From: Ipomoea triloba
Lineage: Eukaryota > Streptophyta > Magnoliopsida > Solanales > Convolvulaceae
Direction: 5' to 3'
NCBI RefSeq assembly: GCF_003576645.1
Contig: NC_044920.1
Location: forward strand, 9,044,298 to 9,108,297
DNA length: 64,000 bases
A program made the translations under genes and the position numbers. Shown piece by piece: positions 53,704 through 64,000 of the stretch. Numbering within the stretch: the stretch's first letter is position 1; each line of letters begins with the position of its first letter. The notes under the pieces were generated by a model. That model searched no databases, was not told where the DNA came from, and saw only the letters and a list, made by a program, of their open reading frames with translations.

Positions 53704-56439
53704 AGCCATCCTCTGAGATTGATCAGCCATGAATTGACGCACCTCGCCAATGAAAGCTCGTTCGGCCTGTTGATCAAAGTCAGAAGAAGAAGGAGAAGAA
53801 GATTGAGTGGTACCTCTAGTCGGAGGGGACTTGGGTGCTTCCAGATTTCCACCCATGACTTGCATTCGTGATTCCACCTCTCGACTGACTTCCTGAGGTT
53901 CAGCAGGGACACTGGGATCAGAGCTCGAAGGTAGCTCCATATCAGGTGCTTCCCGGTTTCCACCTGAGGGATGGATCACTTCTTGCTCTTCACCTCTCGA
54001 ACCTGGAGCCTCAGCTTCAGCTGCTGGTAAGGTAGGATTGGCCAAGGTGGGAGTCTCTGCATCAGATGCTTCCCGGTTTCCATCTGATTGAGGTTCCCCC
54101 TCAACACTACCTCTCGAACCAGTACTGGGAACGTGATCATCTACTGGAGGAGTTGATTCATCGGCCGGTGCTTCCCGGTTTCCACCTTCTTGAACCTCAA
54201 CTCTCGAACCAGCAGGGTTCTCCTCATTCTGCTCTTGTTGCTCACTTGTTTGCACTTCAGTATGCTCTGGTGAATCTGGAATATCTATTATCTCAGGAGC
54301 AACTTGTGCACTCCACCTTTCCCTATTAACCATATCGATGGGAAAGCCTGGGAGTTGGAGCAACAAAATTTCACCCTCTCGAACTGTCTGAGCTTCATCT
54401 GTTGCATTCGAGGGTGTGGACTCAGGTGGTGGCAGTAGTAATACAGAGTTAGGTGCCACCTCTTGTGCCTCAGAGGTCTCGGATTCACCTCTTGAAGCTA
54501 CCTAGTCTTCTAGAGCAGATTCACTCACTTGGGACAAGGGGATTGCTGCAGTTGGAGTAGGAGTGTCAGCATCATCTCGAGCAACCCCAGAGGTCTCTCC
54601 TGGACCTCTCGTGTGTTCTACACTTTGTCCCAAGGATAGTGCTGTGGCAAGCCTGATATCCTCTCGAAATTGAGCATCTAGTTCAGGATCTTCTTCAGGC
54701 TCGGCTTCATCTTCTTGTGCATCAACAGCTATGCCCTTTCCTTTGTCAGATCGACCAAGATTACTCCTGATTACTTGCATCTCATGGGCACGGTTTTGAA
54801 GCTCGTCGGCTGGGATTTCAGTGAGATCTAACCAGTTTAGTGCAAATCGTTCCTCAGCCTCCATCTCTGCTGCTCTTGAGATCAATTGATCAAAGGGACC
54901 TGTTCTCCAGTTGATCCAGCGAAGTACTCTGGAGAAGTCGTCCAAACTCGATACATTCTCAACACTTTGATTCAATCGAGATGTGATTTCAGCATTCAGC
55001 TCATCAGAGTCAGCAGGTAGGATTTCTGTTGCTGATGCACACTCCACAGCTTGTTCAGTTATCTCTCGAACAACCGAGAGATCATGTGTCAACCCATCAT
55101 TCAGAAAAGCTTGCACTGGGTTCCTGACCACAGTGCCCTGACCATCAGCAGCCACCACACAGTCTAGATCTTCAGCTGCTGGAATATCTACCTCTCGAAC
55201 CACCTGTCGTGGTTCCTCAACAATACCCTGTACTGGATCACTGATCCCAGTACCTTCAACTTCTCGAGCCTCCTCTTGAGGCAAACCAACAGATTCATCA
55301 ACATCCTCAGCACCATCAACAGCAAGTATATCAACACTTAAAGTTCCTGACAGGGACTTGGTAGGGGGCACTCTCTCAACCTCAGTGGCCAGTGTAGCCT
55401 GAGGTTCCCCCTGGGCTTGTGCCCTGTCCTCAAATGGTACTTGTATAACGGACGGTGTCACCTCTCGAACCTGGGTGACAGCAGCAGTCTTGGTCCTCTT
55501 GGCCTTCCTTTTCAATTCAACCCTCTTGACTAGGGTGTCCAAAAGCTCGTCATCAGAGCGCTTCTCCTTAGCTGGGGCTTTCCTTTTGCCCCTTCCCTTA
55601 GGCTTTGAGGGTGAAGATGCATCCTTAGCACCTTTTGCCTTAGCTTGAGGTTTCGTTCTACCCATATAGGTATTCCGATGAACCTCTCGCCCTTCCCTCA
55701 GTTCGAAGCCCTTCAGTCTCAATAGAAATTGAACAACAAAGCCAAAACCAACCTTTTTGTAGATTGTCAGGTCGGAGTTGGAAACTGAGCTCTGCACTTG
55801 GTGTTTGAGGCAGTCGAAGATGATGTGAGCCCAGTCCAACTTGTTGTTGTTCCAGATGGCGTGGAGGATTTTCAGAGTGTCCAGATTGACTTCGTCTGTT
55901 CCGGACACCTTGCCGAGGATGAATTTTATGATGAGCTCGGCGGCTAGGGCAAACCTCTCCTTCAAATGAAATCTGCGGAGGGCAGAGGATGCTCTGGGTG
56001 GTGCAGTCTCCAATCGGATTTTGTCCCAAAACTCCTGCTTATCCATGTTGTAGTCCGATAGGTGCTTGACTGCCTCCTCCGACGTAGCAAAGTCGAATGC
56101 TGCTCGTAAATCACCCACAGAGATTGTTATGTCTATTTCGTTGAAGCGGCTTTCAATCTTGCCCTTCGTGACCTTGGCATGAGCGAACCATTCTGTGTAG
56201 TCGAGGTCATGAATGGTTCGGTAGTCATGCGTCATGTACCGCATTAGTCCTGCCTTCTCAAATTTCTTCAAGACTCTCTCCGCCATTGTTGGATTTGGCG
56301 AGTGGGTGATGAAGCCATCTTTGTCAAGGATGCTTCCCGCCTTGACTTGTTTAATCTGAGAGCGTATGTGGTCTAGCTCTCTCTGGTATGCACTGGAGGA
56401 TGAAGATGAAGATGAAGAAGATGATGATTCAGACGCCAT
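53704..56439 (-). CDS. N-terminal and middle part of the SIRE third ORF (scaffold copy B), one in-frame TAG
   Basis: Reads from the ATG at 56439 in one frame to the N at 53703, interrupted only by TAG at 54502-54504; copy A has CAG there. Order: a Ser-rich leader (MASESSSSS), a predicted globular domain of about residues 18-265 (AERVLKKFEKAGLMRYMTHD, DLDYTEWFAHAKV, LKERFALAAELIIKFILGKV, GFGFVVQFLLRLKGFE), a basic segment (GRGKRKAPAKEKR), acidic Val/Glu-rich repeats, a conserved WINWRTGPFDQLI helix region, then the GNREAP modules. Joined to copy A the protein would have about 1,203 residues. The globular part resembles plant-transposon-type domains in retroelement ORFs (inference). Function unknown. 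Confidence 0.65.
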
Positions 56440-57377
56440 TGAAGAAAGTTTGTGTGTTTTGGAGGGAATGTGTACAGCGTCTAAGGATTTGGGGATTTTG
56501 GGTATATGGTTTTGAGTTTGAATCCGGGTAAAGAAGAAGGATTTTGCTTTTATATTAGGCGGATTCGGGTTGGATATATGGGTAGGGTTGAGAGTTTGAC
56601 CCGTGGAAGGATCCCGGTTGATTTAAAAGATGTGAGAAGTCAGAAATACCCCTGATAACGGTCAGCTTATAAGGTATTTTGGTAAGGGTATTTCGGTAAA
56701 GTATAGAACGGTTTAAGCTTTGAGACAGTGGAGTATTGATATTTTAAAATAAGCATGCTCCCACTAATCAAGATAATGCCCTTAAGTGCGAAAAACCGTC
56801 AGTAACCGATGACCACGTGGCTAGCATTTATGTCCAAAGATAGCCGTTCCACCTCATATATCCGTTGAGCTTATCAAATTCACCTTTCGAAGGTGAATGA
56901 TCTTCCTCATGAGTTTAAGGATCTTCCCCCTGAGTGATTGATCCCTAAACCTCCTTATTCTTCCGTCTTGATCTGGTTAAGGATCTTCCCCCTGAGTGAT
57001 TGATCCCTAACCCTCCTTATTCCTCCATCTTGATCTGGTTAGGGATCTTCCCTTTGATCCCTAACCCTCCTTATTCCTCCTTTCAGAGATATCAGTTTGT
57101 TATCTTTCGAAGTGACCTCTCGAACTACCCTTCTTCGAGACATAATGTATGTAGACAAACTGATCGGGTGACCTCTCGAACTACCTTTCGAACACAGATT
57201 GCGAGAGAAACAAGTTTGATTCATTTAAAAGATATCACTTGGAACATATCCTTAAGTTCATTTAGTGATTTCCAGATACATTACATATGAATCAATATCC
57301 TATTAAATTCCCTAGAAACTTTTGTTTGGCCTTGGTCAGCCTAATAGGAATCTATCGTTAAGGCAGGAACTAGCCAT
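56440..57377 (-). other. Spacer between the small ORF and the third ORF, with tandem repeat
   Basis: Non-coding. At 56917-57085 the words GGATCTTCCCCCTGAGTGAT and CCTCCTTATTC recur in three units of about 62 bp, the last one shortened. Several TCTCGAACTACC words lie at 57115-57190. Confidence 0.75.
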
Positions 57378-57873
57378 CTAAAGTCCTATTTGTCTAATAA
57401 CAGAACTGGGGGTGGCTATTCCCTTTTCTTGTTCTTCTCTCCGGAGCTGCTTACTATAGTTGGGAGTGACCATCTTCATCGCTAATCCTCTTAGTGTCTT
57501 TGGATTAGTTATGATCACCCCTTTGACTGCTGCTGACCTCAGAAATTCCCATCTGGTCTTCCTCTCTTTTTCCCTTGGTTCTCCATTTGGTTGAGGAAGG
57601 CCCTTTTCCAGAATGTGCAGCAGTAGGAGTCCCTCTTGTGCAGGACTCTCCTCCCGATTCCAGTATCCCATCGTTGTGGATCTCCTCGTATTTGGGGATC
57701 CATTCACCTTGGATGGGAATAGGATTCTTGCTTGGATTATCAGGAAGCTCCGTAATCTGTTCACCCTTCGTTGATTCTGGATAGTTTTCTCCTTGAAAAT
57801 CTTTGGACTTGACTGCCGGTTTCTTTCCTCTATAAAAGAATGGAACATCATCTTTTCCTTTCTTTTTCTCCAT
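57378..57873 (-). CDS. Small ORF downstream of pol, possibly frameshifted
   Basis: The ATG at 57873 gives 122 residues (MEKKKGKDDVPFFYRGKKP, then IPIQGEWIPKYEEIHNDGIL). An overlapping frame shifted by one base continues to 57378 and looks more protein-like after about 57560 (TRWEFLRSAAVKGVIITNPK, then GLAMKMVTPNYSKQLR). A single frameshift between the two would give one protein of about 160 residues. No recognised domain. Extra small ORFs after pol occur in SIRE-type elements; the assignment is inference. Confidence 0.4.
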
Positions 57874-58073
57874 GGGAAGTTGATGATATGAACTTCTGAA
57901 AGAAACCCTCTTATTTATAGCCCAATAAGGTTATCACTTTTGAGTCACGGGATGCAATATGAATGACCATTCAATGCTTGTGTAACTCCAAAGCTGCCAT
58001 AAAGTTGATGAAACCGCCCCTCACATGCGAAACAGTTCATGGCACTAAATACAAGAAGATAAGATTTGACCAT

Positions 58074-61000
58074 TCATCCCAATTCTATCATTCCCAATTC
58101 TAACCTTAGTTGAGAGAATCTATTTTCACATAACGCTTTTGTGAAAATATCTGCTAGTTGCTCCTCCGTTGCAACATATTCCAAAATAATGTCCTTTTTC
58201 TCAACATGGTCTCGGATGAAGTGATACTTAATATCAATATGCTTTGTTCTAGAATGTAACACTGGATTGTGGGTGATGGCAATAGCACTTGTATTGTCAC
58301 ACATGATCTTAACCTCCTTACACTCAACCCCATAATCCAGTAATTGTTGCTTCATCCATAAAACCTGAGCACAGCAACTTCCAGCTGCTACATACTCTGC
58401 CTCAGCGGTGCTTGTAGCTATCGAATGCTGTTTCTTGCTAAACCATGAGACAAGTCTTCCACCTAGAAACTGACATGTCCCTGATGTGCTTTTTCGATCT
58501 ATCTTACAGCCGGCAAAGTCCGCATCTGAGTAACCCATAAGTTCGAAAGATCCACCTCTCGAATACCAAAGTCCAACACTTTGCGTACCTTTGAGATATC
58601 TAAGAATCTTTTTAGATGCATTTAAGTGGCTTTCCTTAGGACTTGCCTGAAACCTAGCACATACACCTACTGCAAAGGATATATCTGGTCTACTAGCAGT
58701 TAAATAGAGAAGAGATCCGATGATACCTCGATATGTAGTTTGATCGACCTCTCGACCTTCACTGTCGACATCGATACGTAGAGAGGTTCCCATGGGTACT
58801 TTGACTGAGGATTTCCCTTCTATATTGTATTTTCTGAGCAGATCCTTGGTGTATTTCTCCTGATTGATGAAGATGCCTTCCTTAAGCTGTCTCACTTGTA
58901 ATCCAAGGAAGTAGTTTAGTTCTCCCATCATGCTCATCTCGAACTTCCCTTTCATCAACCTGGAGAACTTCTCGCACAAGTCTGGATTGGTGCTTCCAAA
59001 AATGATATCGTCCACATAGATTTGCACCAATAAGATGTGATCCCCATCCTTAATTCTAAACAATGTTTTGTCCACTAGGCCTTTGGTGAACCCACACTGA
59101 AGTAGAAAAGAGGATAAGGTATCATACCAAGCTCTCGGAGCTTGTTTTAAGCCGTAAAGTGCCTTCTTTAATTTGTATACTTTGTCAGCTCCCACGTCCT
59201 TCAAGAAACCCGGAGGTTGTTCAACGTACACCTCTTCTTCGAGAAGTCCGTTCAGAAAAGCGCTCTTGACATCCATTTGATATACCTTAAAGTCTTTGAA
59301 GGCGGCATATGCGAGAAAGATGCGTATGGCTTCGAGACGTGCCACTGGAGCGAAGGTTTCATCAAAATCTATTCCTTCCTCCTGACAGTAGCCTTTGGCA
59401 ACAAGTCTGGCCTTGTTCCTAACAATAACTCCATCCTCATTCATCTTGTTTCTGAAAACCCACTTTGTACCAATGACATTCTGATGATGAGGTCTCGGAA
59501 CTAGTTCCCAAACGTCGTTCCTCTCGAACTGATGAAGTTCCTCTTGCATTGCTTGCACCCAATCTGCGTCGCTTAGAGCCTCATCGATCACCTTAGGCTC
59601 TATTTGAGATAGAAAACAAGCAAACATGCTTTCTCTGTAAGCTGATCTGGTTCGAACTCTGTCACGTACATCTCCGATCACTTGATCAGCAGGGTGACTT
59701 CTCAGCCATCTTAGGTCGGGTTGCGGCTCCTCAGTTGATACTTCCATTGAAGGTTGAGATGTGGGTTGAACATCTATGATCTGGTTTTGATCAACTGAGT
59801 CAGGCGCTTTCTTCTTGGTAGACTCTTCATCATCTGATTCTGACTGGAGTTCCGCTACGTCTCGAACTATCGACTGCTTGTCTTCGAGAGGTAAGTTTGA
59901 TCTCTCGATAGACTCTGGCTGATCTTCCTCAGCTGCTTCCGTTGTCTTTGATGGTTGATCTGTCGATGCCCTTTCATCAAAGGTAACATGTATGGACTCT
60001 TCAACCACTAAACTCCGCTTGTTGAAGACTCTGAATGCTTTGCTTGTTGATGAGTATCCTAGAAATACTCCATCATCTGCCTTTTCTTCAAAAGTTCTTC
60101 GTTGAGCCTTCCCATTGTTGTGGATATAGCATTTGCACCCGAATGTGTGGAAGTGGCTTACATTCGGTTTTCTTTCATTCCACAACTCATATGGAGTCTT
60201 TCCAACTCCTTTCACGATCAAGGACCGATTTTGGGTATAGCACGCTGTGTTGATTGCTTCTGCCCAAAATCCTTGTGATATGTTGGCTTGCGAGAGCATG
60301 GTCCTTGCGGCTTCTTTGAGAGTTCTGTTCCTTCTTTCAGCAACCCCGTTTTGTTGAGGTGTTCGAGCAGCTGATAGTTGATGATGAATTCCGTTCTCGT
60401 TGCAGTAGCTCTCGATTACTTGATTAACGAACTCTCCACCTTGATCTGACCGGATCTTTAGTATCGAGACTTCCTTTTCAACTTGAACTTGTTTCAAGAG
60501 ATTTGGTAGGGCAATTTTTGTCTCGCTTTTCTTGGTTAAGAACACGGTCCAAGTGAATCTTGTGTAGTCATCCACTACCACAAGAGTGTACTTCTTTCCC
60601 TTTATGCTGGGTGGATCCACTGGGCCAAATAAGTCCATGTGAAGAAGACTTAATGGTCTAGTGGATGATGTCTCGGCTTTGCTCTTGAAAGAGGATTTGA
60701 TCTGTTTGCAACGTTGACATGCCTCACAGATTTTATCCTTTCGAAACGTCACTTTGGGCAGTCCTTCCACTAAGTTCCTCTTAGTAAGCTTGTTGATAGT
60801 CTTGAAGTTCAGATGACTAAGCTTACTATGCCAATCCCAGCATAAATCTTCCTTGCTCCTTGCTAGCATACATAGGGATGGTTTTGCAGACCTCCAATCC
60901 ACTATGTACATGTTTCCTTTCCTTGCTGCTTCCAAGACGACTTCGAGAGATTCCTCGTTCATAATCTGACATTTGCTTTTGGTGAAGACAACTTTGTGGC

Positions 61001-61256
61001 CCTTGTCACAGAACTGGCTTGTACTAAGGAGATTGAACTTGAGCCCCTCAACGTAGGACACTCCTTTAATAACCAGCTCATTCTTTTGGATTTCACCAAC
61101 AGCTCTTGTGCGCCCCTTCTTCTCGTTGTCGCCAAATGTCACCAAGGGACCTTCGATAGGTTGGATGTTCTCAAGCAGTGTTAGATTTCCAGTCATATGT
61201 CTCGAACATCCACTGTCAATGAACCACACGTCCCTGGTGTCCTGCAAGGAAATCAA
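58074..61256 (-). CDS. Ty1/copia pol: protease-integrase-RT-RNase H, intact
   Basis: About 1,060 codons without a stop. Aspartic protease [10 protein letters not shown] at residues 14-23 cleaves the polyprotein. The GAG-pre-integrase zinc motif has H143, H148, C177 and C180. Integrase has D208, D271 and E307 with the expected 35-residue spacing between the last two, which insert the cDNA. RT begins near residue 590 ([14 protein letters not shown]) and has LARLVAKG-type, [10 protein letters not shown] and YVDD (747-750) motifs. RNase H has SDADFAG (D911), the AEAEY acid residues (952/954) and D987. The C-terminus ends [11 protein letters not shown]. The first codon used here is TTG; the true junction with gag lies in the -1 frame relative to the gag stop at 61253. 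Signature residues are complete, so activity is possible. Confidence 0.95.
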   Translation of the reverse strand: MISLQDTRDVWFIDSGCSRHMTGNLTLLENIQPIEGPLVTFGDNEKKGRTRAVGEIQKNELVIKGVSYVEGLKFNLLSTSQFCDKGHKVVFTKSKCQIMNEESLEVVLEAARKGNMYIVDWRSAKPSLCMLARSKEDLCWDWHSKLSHLNFKTINKLTKRNLVEGLPKVTFRKDKICEACQRCKQIKSSFKSKAETSSTRPLSLLHMDLFGPVDPPSIKGKKYTLVVVDDYTRFTWTVFLTKKSETKIALPNLLKQVQVEKEVSILKIRSDQGGEFVNQVIESYCNENGIHHQLSAARTPQQNGVAERRNRTLKEAARTMLSQANISQGFWAEAINTACYTQNRSLIVKGVGKTPYELWNERKPNVSHFHTFGCKCYIHNNGKAQRRTFEEKADDGVFLGYSSTSKAFRVFNKRSLVVEESIHVTFDERASTDQPSKTTEAAEEDQPESIERSNLPLEDKQSIVRDVAELQSESDDEESTKKKAPDSVDQNQIIDVQPTSQPSMEVSTEEPQPDLRWLRSHPADQVIGDVRDRVRTRSAYRESMFACFLSQIEPKVIDEALSDADWVQAMQEELHQFERNDVWELVPRPHHQNVIGTKWVFRNKMNEDGVIVRNKARLVAKGYCQEEGIDFDETFAPVARLEAIRIFLAYAAFKDFKVYQMDVKSAFLNGLLEEEVYVEQPPGFLKDVGADKVYKLKKALYGLKQAPRAWYDTLSSFLLQCGFTKGLVDKTLFRIKDGDHILLVQIYVDDIIFGSTNPDLCEKFSRLMKGKFEMSMMGELNYFLGLQVRQLKEGIFINQEKYTKDLLRKYNIEGKSSVKVPMGTSLRIDVDSEGREVDQTTYRGIIGSLLYLTASRPDISFAVGVCARFQASPKESHLNASKKILRYLKGTQSVGLWYSRGGSFELMGYSDADFAGCKIDRKSTSGTCQFLGGRLVSWFSKKQHSIATSTAEAEYVAAGSCCAQVLWMKQQLLDYGVECKEVKIMCDNTSAIAITHNPVLHSRTKHIDIKYHFIRDHVEKKDIILEYVATEEQLADIFTKALCENRFSQLRLELGMIELG

Positions 61257-63869
61257 GCAAGTTTAGGTACCCAAACTTTGGGTCCTGGTGGGTTAGTGAG
61301 TTTAGGCATCCATTTATACCTTGTGCCCATTATTCCAGGCCTAGGCGCAATGTAGCCATTGTACGTTTGATAATTATAAGGAATGCTAGCAAAGGTTTTA
61401 GGCCTCTTTGGTGCATAAATCAACTTAGGTGGAGACTTTTCGACCGGCTTATGCACCATGCCTTTCATACGCTGTTTGGTCATGTGAAATTGCTGAAAGT
61501 GAGGTTTCTTCCAGAACTTGTGATTTGATGACCAATCCTCACTAGATGGATAGAGTCTGCCTTTCTCCATCCGTGAGTTCCTAACTATGTGGATCTCAGA
61601 CCTTCCATATTTGCCTTGAGGCGCATTATATGGAGTGTAGCTCTTTTTGTACTTGGAATGGCCTTGCGAGAGATAGCAAGGTGATCTCTCGATATTGTTT
61701 ACCCGGCCATTCTTCATAGCTTTCCTATACTTTCCATTGCTGGTGTATAGGGATGGTTNGAATGCTAGCAAAGGTTTTAGGCCTCTTTGGTGCATAAATC
61801 AACTTAGGTAGAGACTTTTCGACCGGCTTATGCACCATGCCTTTCATACGCTGTTTGGTCATGTGAAATTGCTGAAAGTGAGGTTTCTTCCAGAACTTGT
61901 GATTTGATGACCAATTCTCACTAGATGGATAGAGTCTTCCTTTCTCCATCCGTGAGTTCCTAACTATGTGGATCTCAGACCTTCCATATTTGCCTTGAGG
62001 TGCATTATATGGAGTGTAGCTCTTTTTGTACTTGGAATGGCCTTGCGAGAGATAGCAAGGTGATCTCTCGATATTGTTTACCCGGCCATTCTTCGTAGCT
62101 TTCCTATACTTTCCATTGCTGGTGTATAGGGACGGTTTATGAATAGCTACTCTGGTCTTTTCTGTTGGTCCTTTATGACCTTTATTTGGTTTGGGTTGAG
62201 ATCCTCCATTTCTTGAAGTTCCCAAACCATTGGTCTGTTTATCTCTCGAGAGATGGTCTTGATGGAACCCTAGCCCGGTTCTATCACTTGTAGGTCTGTG
62301 ATCAACCACCATTTTCTCCATAGCTTTGGAGGAATTAGTGTATGATGCTATGACCTTTCGAAGATTAAGTTCTCTCGTCTCTCGAGTTTTGCACTCTTCA
62401 GTTAGTTGGATTATTTTAGCTTCTAACTCACTTACTTTGAGAGTTAGCTCCGAATTCTCTTTCGAGACGTTCTTAAGCATATCTCTTTCAGCAGTTAGCT
62501 TGCTGTTTTCATCCATCACTCTAGCATGAGTGCTATTGGCGATGTTAAGGTTCCTTCTGAGCGATTCCAACATCTCGAAGGGGTCCTCATCGCTTTTAAA
62601 TGAAGAACAACGAGAGGTAGAAGTAGAGCAGCGAGATGTAGGAGTAGAGGTTACCTCGTTGTCAATGGCCATTAGGCATTGATTCTCCTCTTCCTTGGTG
62701 TATAAGCAGATGAGCCCCCTCTCATCCTCTGAGCTGCTGCTGCTTTCGCTGGAGCTCGACGTCTCGGATTCCTCGATTGTCCTCTCGAATTCTTCAGCAA
62801 CAAGCGCCTTCCTGCGCTGATACGTCTTTGATGATCCTTTGAAGCCACCTTGTGTTGGCTTCTCCCTGGATTCCTCTATTCTCTTGGAATCCTTGCCTTC
62901 TTGGCCCTGATGCTTGCTTACTAGTGGGTAAGGGCATTCGGCCTTGAAATGTCCCGGTCTTCTACAGTTGTAGCATAGACCCTGATTTTCCTCCTCCGTC
63001 CTTCTGGATGGATATCTCTCATTTTTCCTTCTTGAGGAGGAAGGTGAACTTTTGTTGCTCTCCTGGTTCATCTTCATGTATTTCCTGAACTTTCTCACAA
63101 AGAGAGCAAACTGTTCGTCAGACATAACATTCATAGGATTAGAGTCTGACCTTGAAGATGTGGATGGTTGCTCAGCAACAAGTGCTACGTTTCGTCGATC
63201 CACAATGTCCTCATCTCTTGGGAACATCTCGAACTCGAAGGCTTTGAGATCCCGGAAGAGTTTGTCTGTTGTGGTTTCCTTCAGATCTCGGTGATCTCTC
63301 ATCGTGATCACCTTTACTTCCCACTCCTTAGTGAGGCCACGTAAGACCTTCAGGTTCAGCTCCTTTTGTGGGATCTCCTTTTCAAGGTCACTGATCTCGG
63401 TTGTGAGCTTCATGAACCGAGACTCCATGCTGTCGATGCTCTCTCCCGGCTTCATCTTGAAGTCCTCGAACTTCTTCATGGCCACGGTGAGCTTGTTCTC
63501 CTTCTCCTGTTCGTCACCTTCACCAATCAACATCAAAGTATCCCATACCTCTTTTGCCGTTTTGCACTTTCTTACTTTTGGAAAGATGGTTTCATCTATG
63601 GCTCTGAAGAGAATGTCCTTGGCAATGTTGTCCAAGTTGTTTCTCTTCCTATCATCACTTGTCCATTCTTCCCTAGGTTTGGGGACATACTTTGGTGTAT
63701 CTCTGGTTTGCTCAGCAGTTGTGTTTACCATCATGATCTTGACTGGTCCAGATGTTATAACTTCGGCCATCTCATCATGGAGGGCTGATAGATACGCAAG
63801 CATGCGTGTTTTCCAGTCATCGAACCTGCTAAGATCAAAGAGAAGATGTCTCGACAACATGCTATCCAT
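61253..63869 (-). CDS. SIRE-type gag (UBN2 family), inflated by an N-join duplication
   Basis: Starts [20 protein letters not shown] at 63869. The UBN2-like capsid region spans about residues 60-215, and a CCHC zinc knuckle lies at C299, C302, H307, C312 ([14 protein letters not shown]). Then come a Ser/Glu-rich linker, a long coiled coil (about 428-505) and a basic Tyr/Lys-rich tail ending WVPKLA and TGA at 61253. 61381-61758 repeats 61760-62137. Omitting one copy restores a single frame of about 745 residues. The two copies differ at six positions in 378 bases, so different element copies may have been joined. Gag packages the element RNA into particles. Confidence 0.88.
61381..61758. repeat. 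Duplicated gag segment before N 61759
   Basis: Matches 61760-62137 at an offset of 379 bases with six substitutions seen (for example GGTGGAGAC/GGTAGAGAC and GAGGCGCATT/GAGGTGCATT). The divergence is higher than in the other N-join overlaps. Confidence 0.85.
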
Positions 63870-63968
63870 ATTGAAAGATTATCTCGTGCTTTGAAAATAT
63901 TTAAGAAGATTTTTCAAGGAAGGATCTCTAGGCAATATAAACAAAGGTTTATATCGATCAGAGAACTC

Positions 63969-63980
63969 GCTCTGATACCA
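63969..63980 (-). other. Primer-binding site of the SIRE-type element
   Basis: On the minus strand TGGTATCAGAGC, a perfect match to the plant tRNA-iMet complement, begins two bases after the LTR end. Confidence 0.95.
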
Positions 63981-63982
63981 AT

Positions 63983-64000
63983 TGTTGGTCCCAAGGGGAT
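63983..64000 (-). mobile_element. First bases of the SIRE-type 5' LTR
   Basis: TGTTGGTCCCAAGGGGAT is identical to the 3' LTR end at 48427-48444. The rest is beyond the window. Confidence 0.9.

Larger units (their letters stand above)
48427..64000 (-). mobile_element. SIRE/Maximus-type Ty1/copia element, 5' LTR runs off the window
   Basis: Order in sense direction is start of 5' LTR (63983 on), primer site, gag, pol (protease-integrase-RT-RNase H), a small ORF, a long third ORF, purine tract and 3' LTR (48427-50352). Integrase lying before RT defines Ty1/copia. Large size, long LTRs, a UBN2-type gag with coiled coil and an extra ORF after pol point to the SIRE (Maximus) lineage. pol is intact. 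The scaffold adds duplicated material at N 53703 and N 61759. The right target duplication is outside the window. Confidence 0.92.

Noticed and set aside
50636..56439. Viral-type envelope gene
   Set aside because: No signal peptide, fusion peptide or membrane anchor visible; kept as third ORF of unknown function.
63052..63894. Plus-strand ORFs opposite gag
   Set aside because: Shadows of the well-supported gag frame.

Overview
The window looks like nuclear DNA of a flowering plant, probably a eudicot. It holds long stretches of nested LTR retrotransposons (two Ty3/gypsy families with tRNA-iMet primer sites, an ATHILA-like remnant and a SIRE-type Ty1/copia element), MITEs with TAA target duplications, a tRNA-derived SINE, a LINE remnant, a Helitron remnant, and one broken intron-containing copy of a conserved eukaryotic gene. 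No intact host gene was found. Family-level taxonomy cannot be decided from this sequence.

Layout. 1-14310 is a gypsy nest. Element G2 (minus strand; gag-protease 7420-9089, primer site 9585-9596, 5' LTR 9600-14310) was entered by element G1 (plus strand; leader 1-86 and 3598-3979, gag-protease-RT pseudogene 3980-5937, minisatellite 5938-6225, 3' LTR end to 7419). The G1 leader was in turn hit by a related element, which left a solo LTR at 87-3592 with perfect AGGTT target duplications. The LTRs of this family carry a conserved sense-strand ORF that begins directly after a conserved splice-acceptor-like site. 14311-24545 is AT-rich intergenic DNA with three MITE-like elements, a frameshifted Rab geranylgeranyltransferase beta-subunit pseudogene (exons at 19063-22616, with insertions in its first intron), a LINE RNase H remnant and a truncated Helitron. 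24546-37060 holds an intron-containing retroelement-type ORF on the plus strand, interrupted just before its stop codon by a gypsy-like element without recognisable pol (26095-36277, minus strand, AGGAC target duplications). 37232-48426 holds ATHILA-like minus-strand ORFs, present about twice in the scaffold, fused to pieces of a SIRE LTR, one piece inverted. 48427-64000 is most of a SIRE-type copia element on the minus strand: 3' LTR, purine tract, a third ORF of about 1,200 residues, a small ORF, intact pol, gag, a perfect primer site and the start of the 5' LTR.

Assembly caution. There are nine single-N joins (11078, 13837, 14090, 26962, 32998, 35112, 44643, 53703, 61759) and two longer gaps (12548-12779, 42373-42397). 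Sequence after most single Ns repeats sequence already seen to the left, so many apparent duplications are probably unmerged contig overlaps or joined alleles or family members. Copy numbers and joins across an N should not be taken as genomic fact. Where copies differ by more than an occasional base (61381-62137, and the mosaic around 53404-53703) different element copies may have been spliced together.

Function. Nearly every coding sequence here belongs to a mobile element. The only chemically competent-looking enzyme is the copia polyprotein at 58074-61256, which keeps its protease, integrase, reverse transcriptase and RNase H signature residues. The gypsy polyproteins are dead through nonsense mutations and frameshifts.
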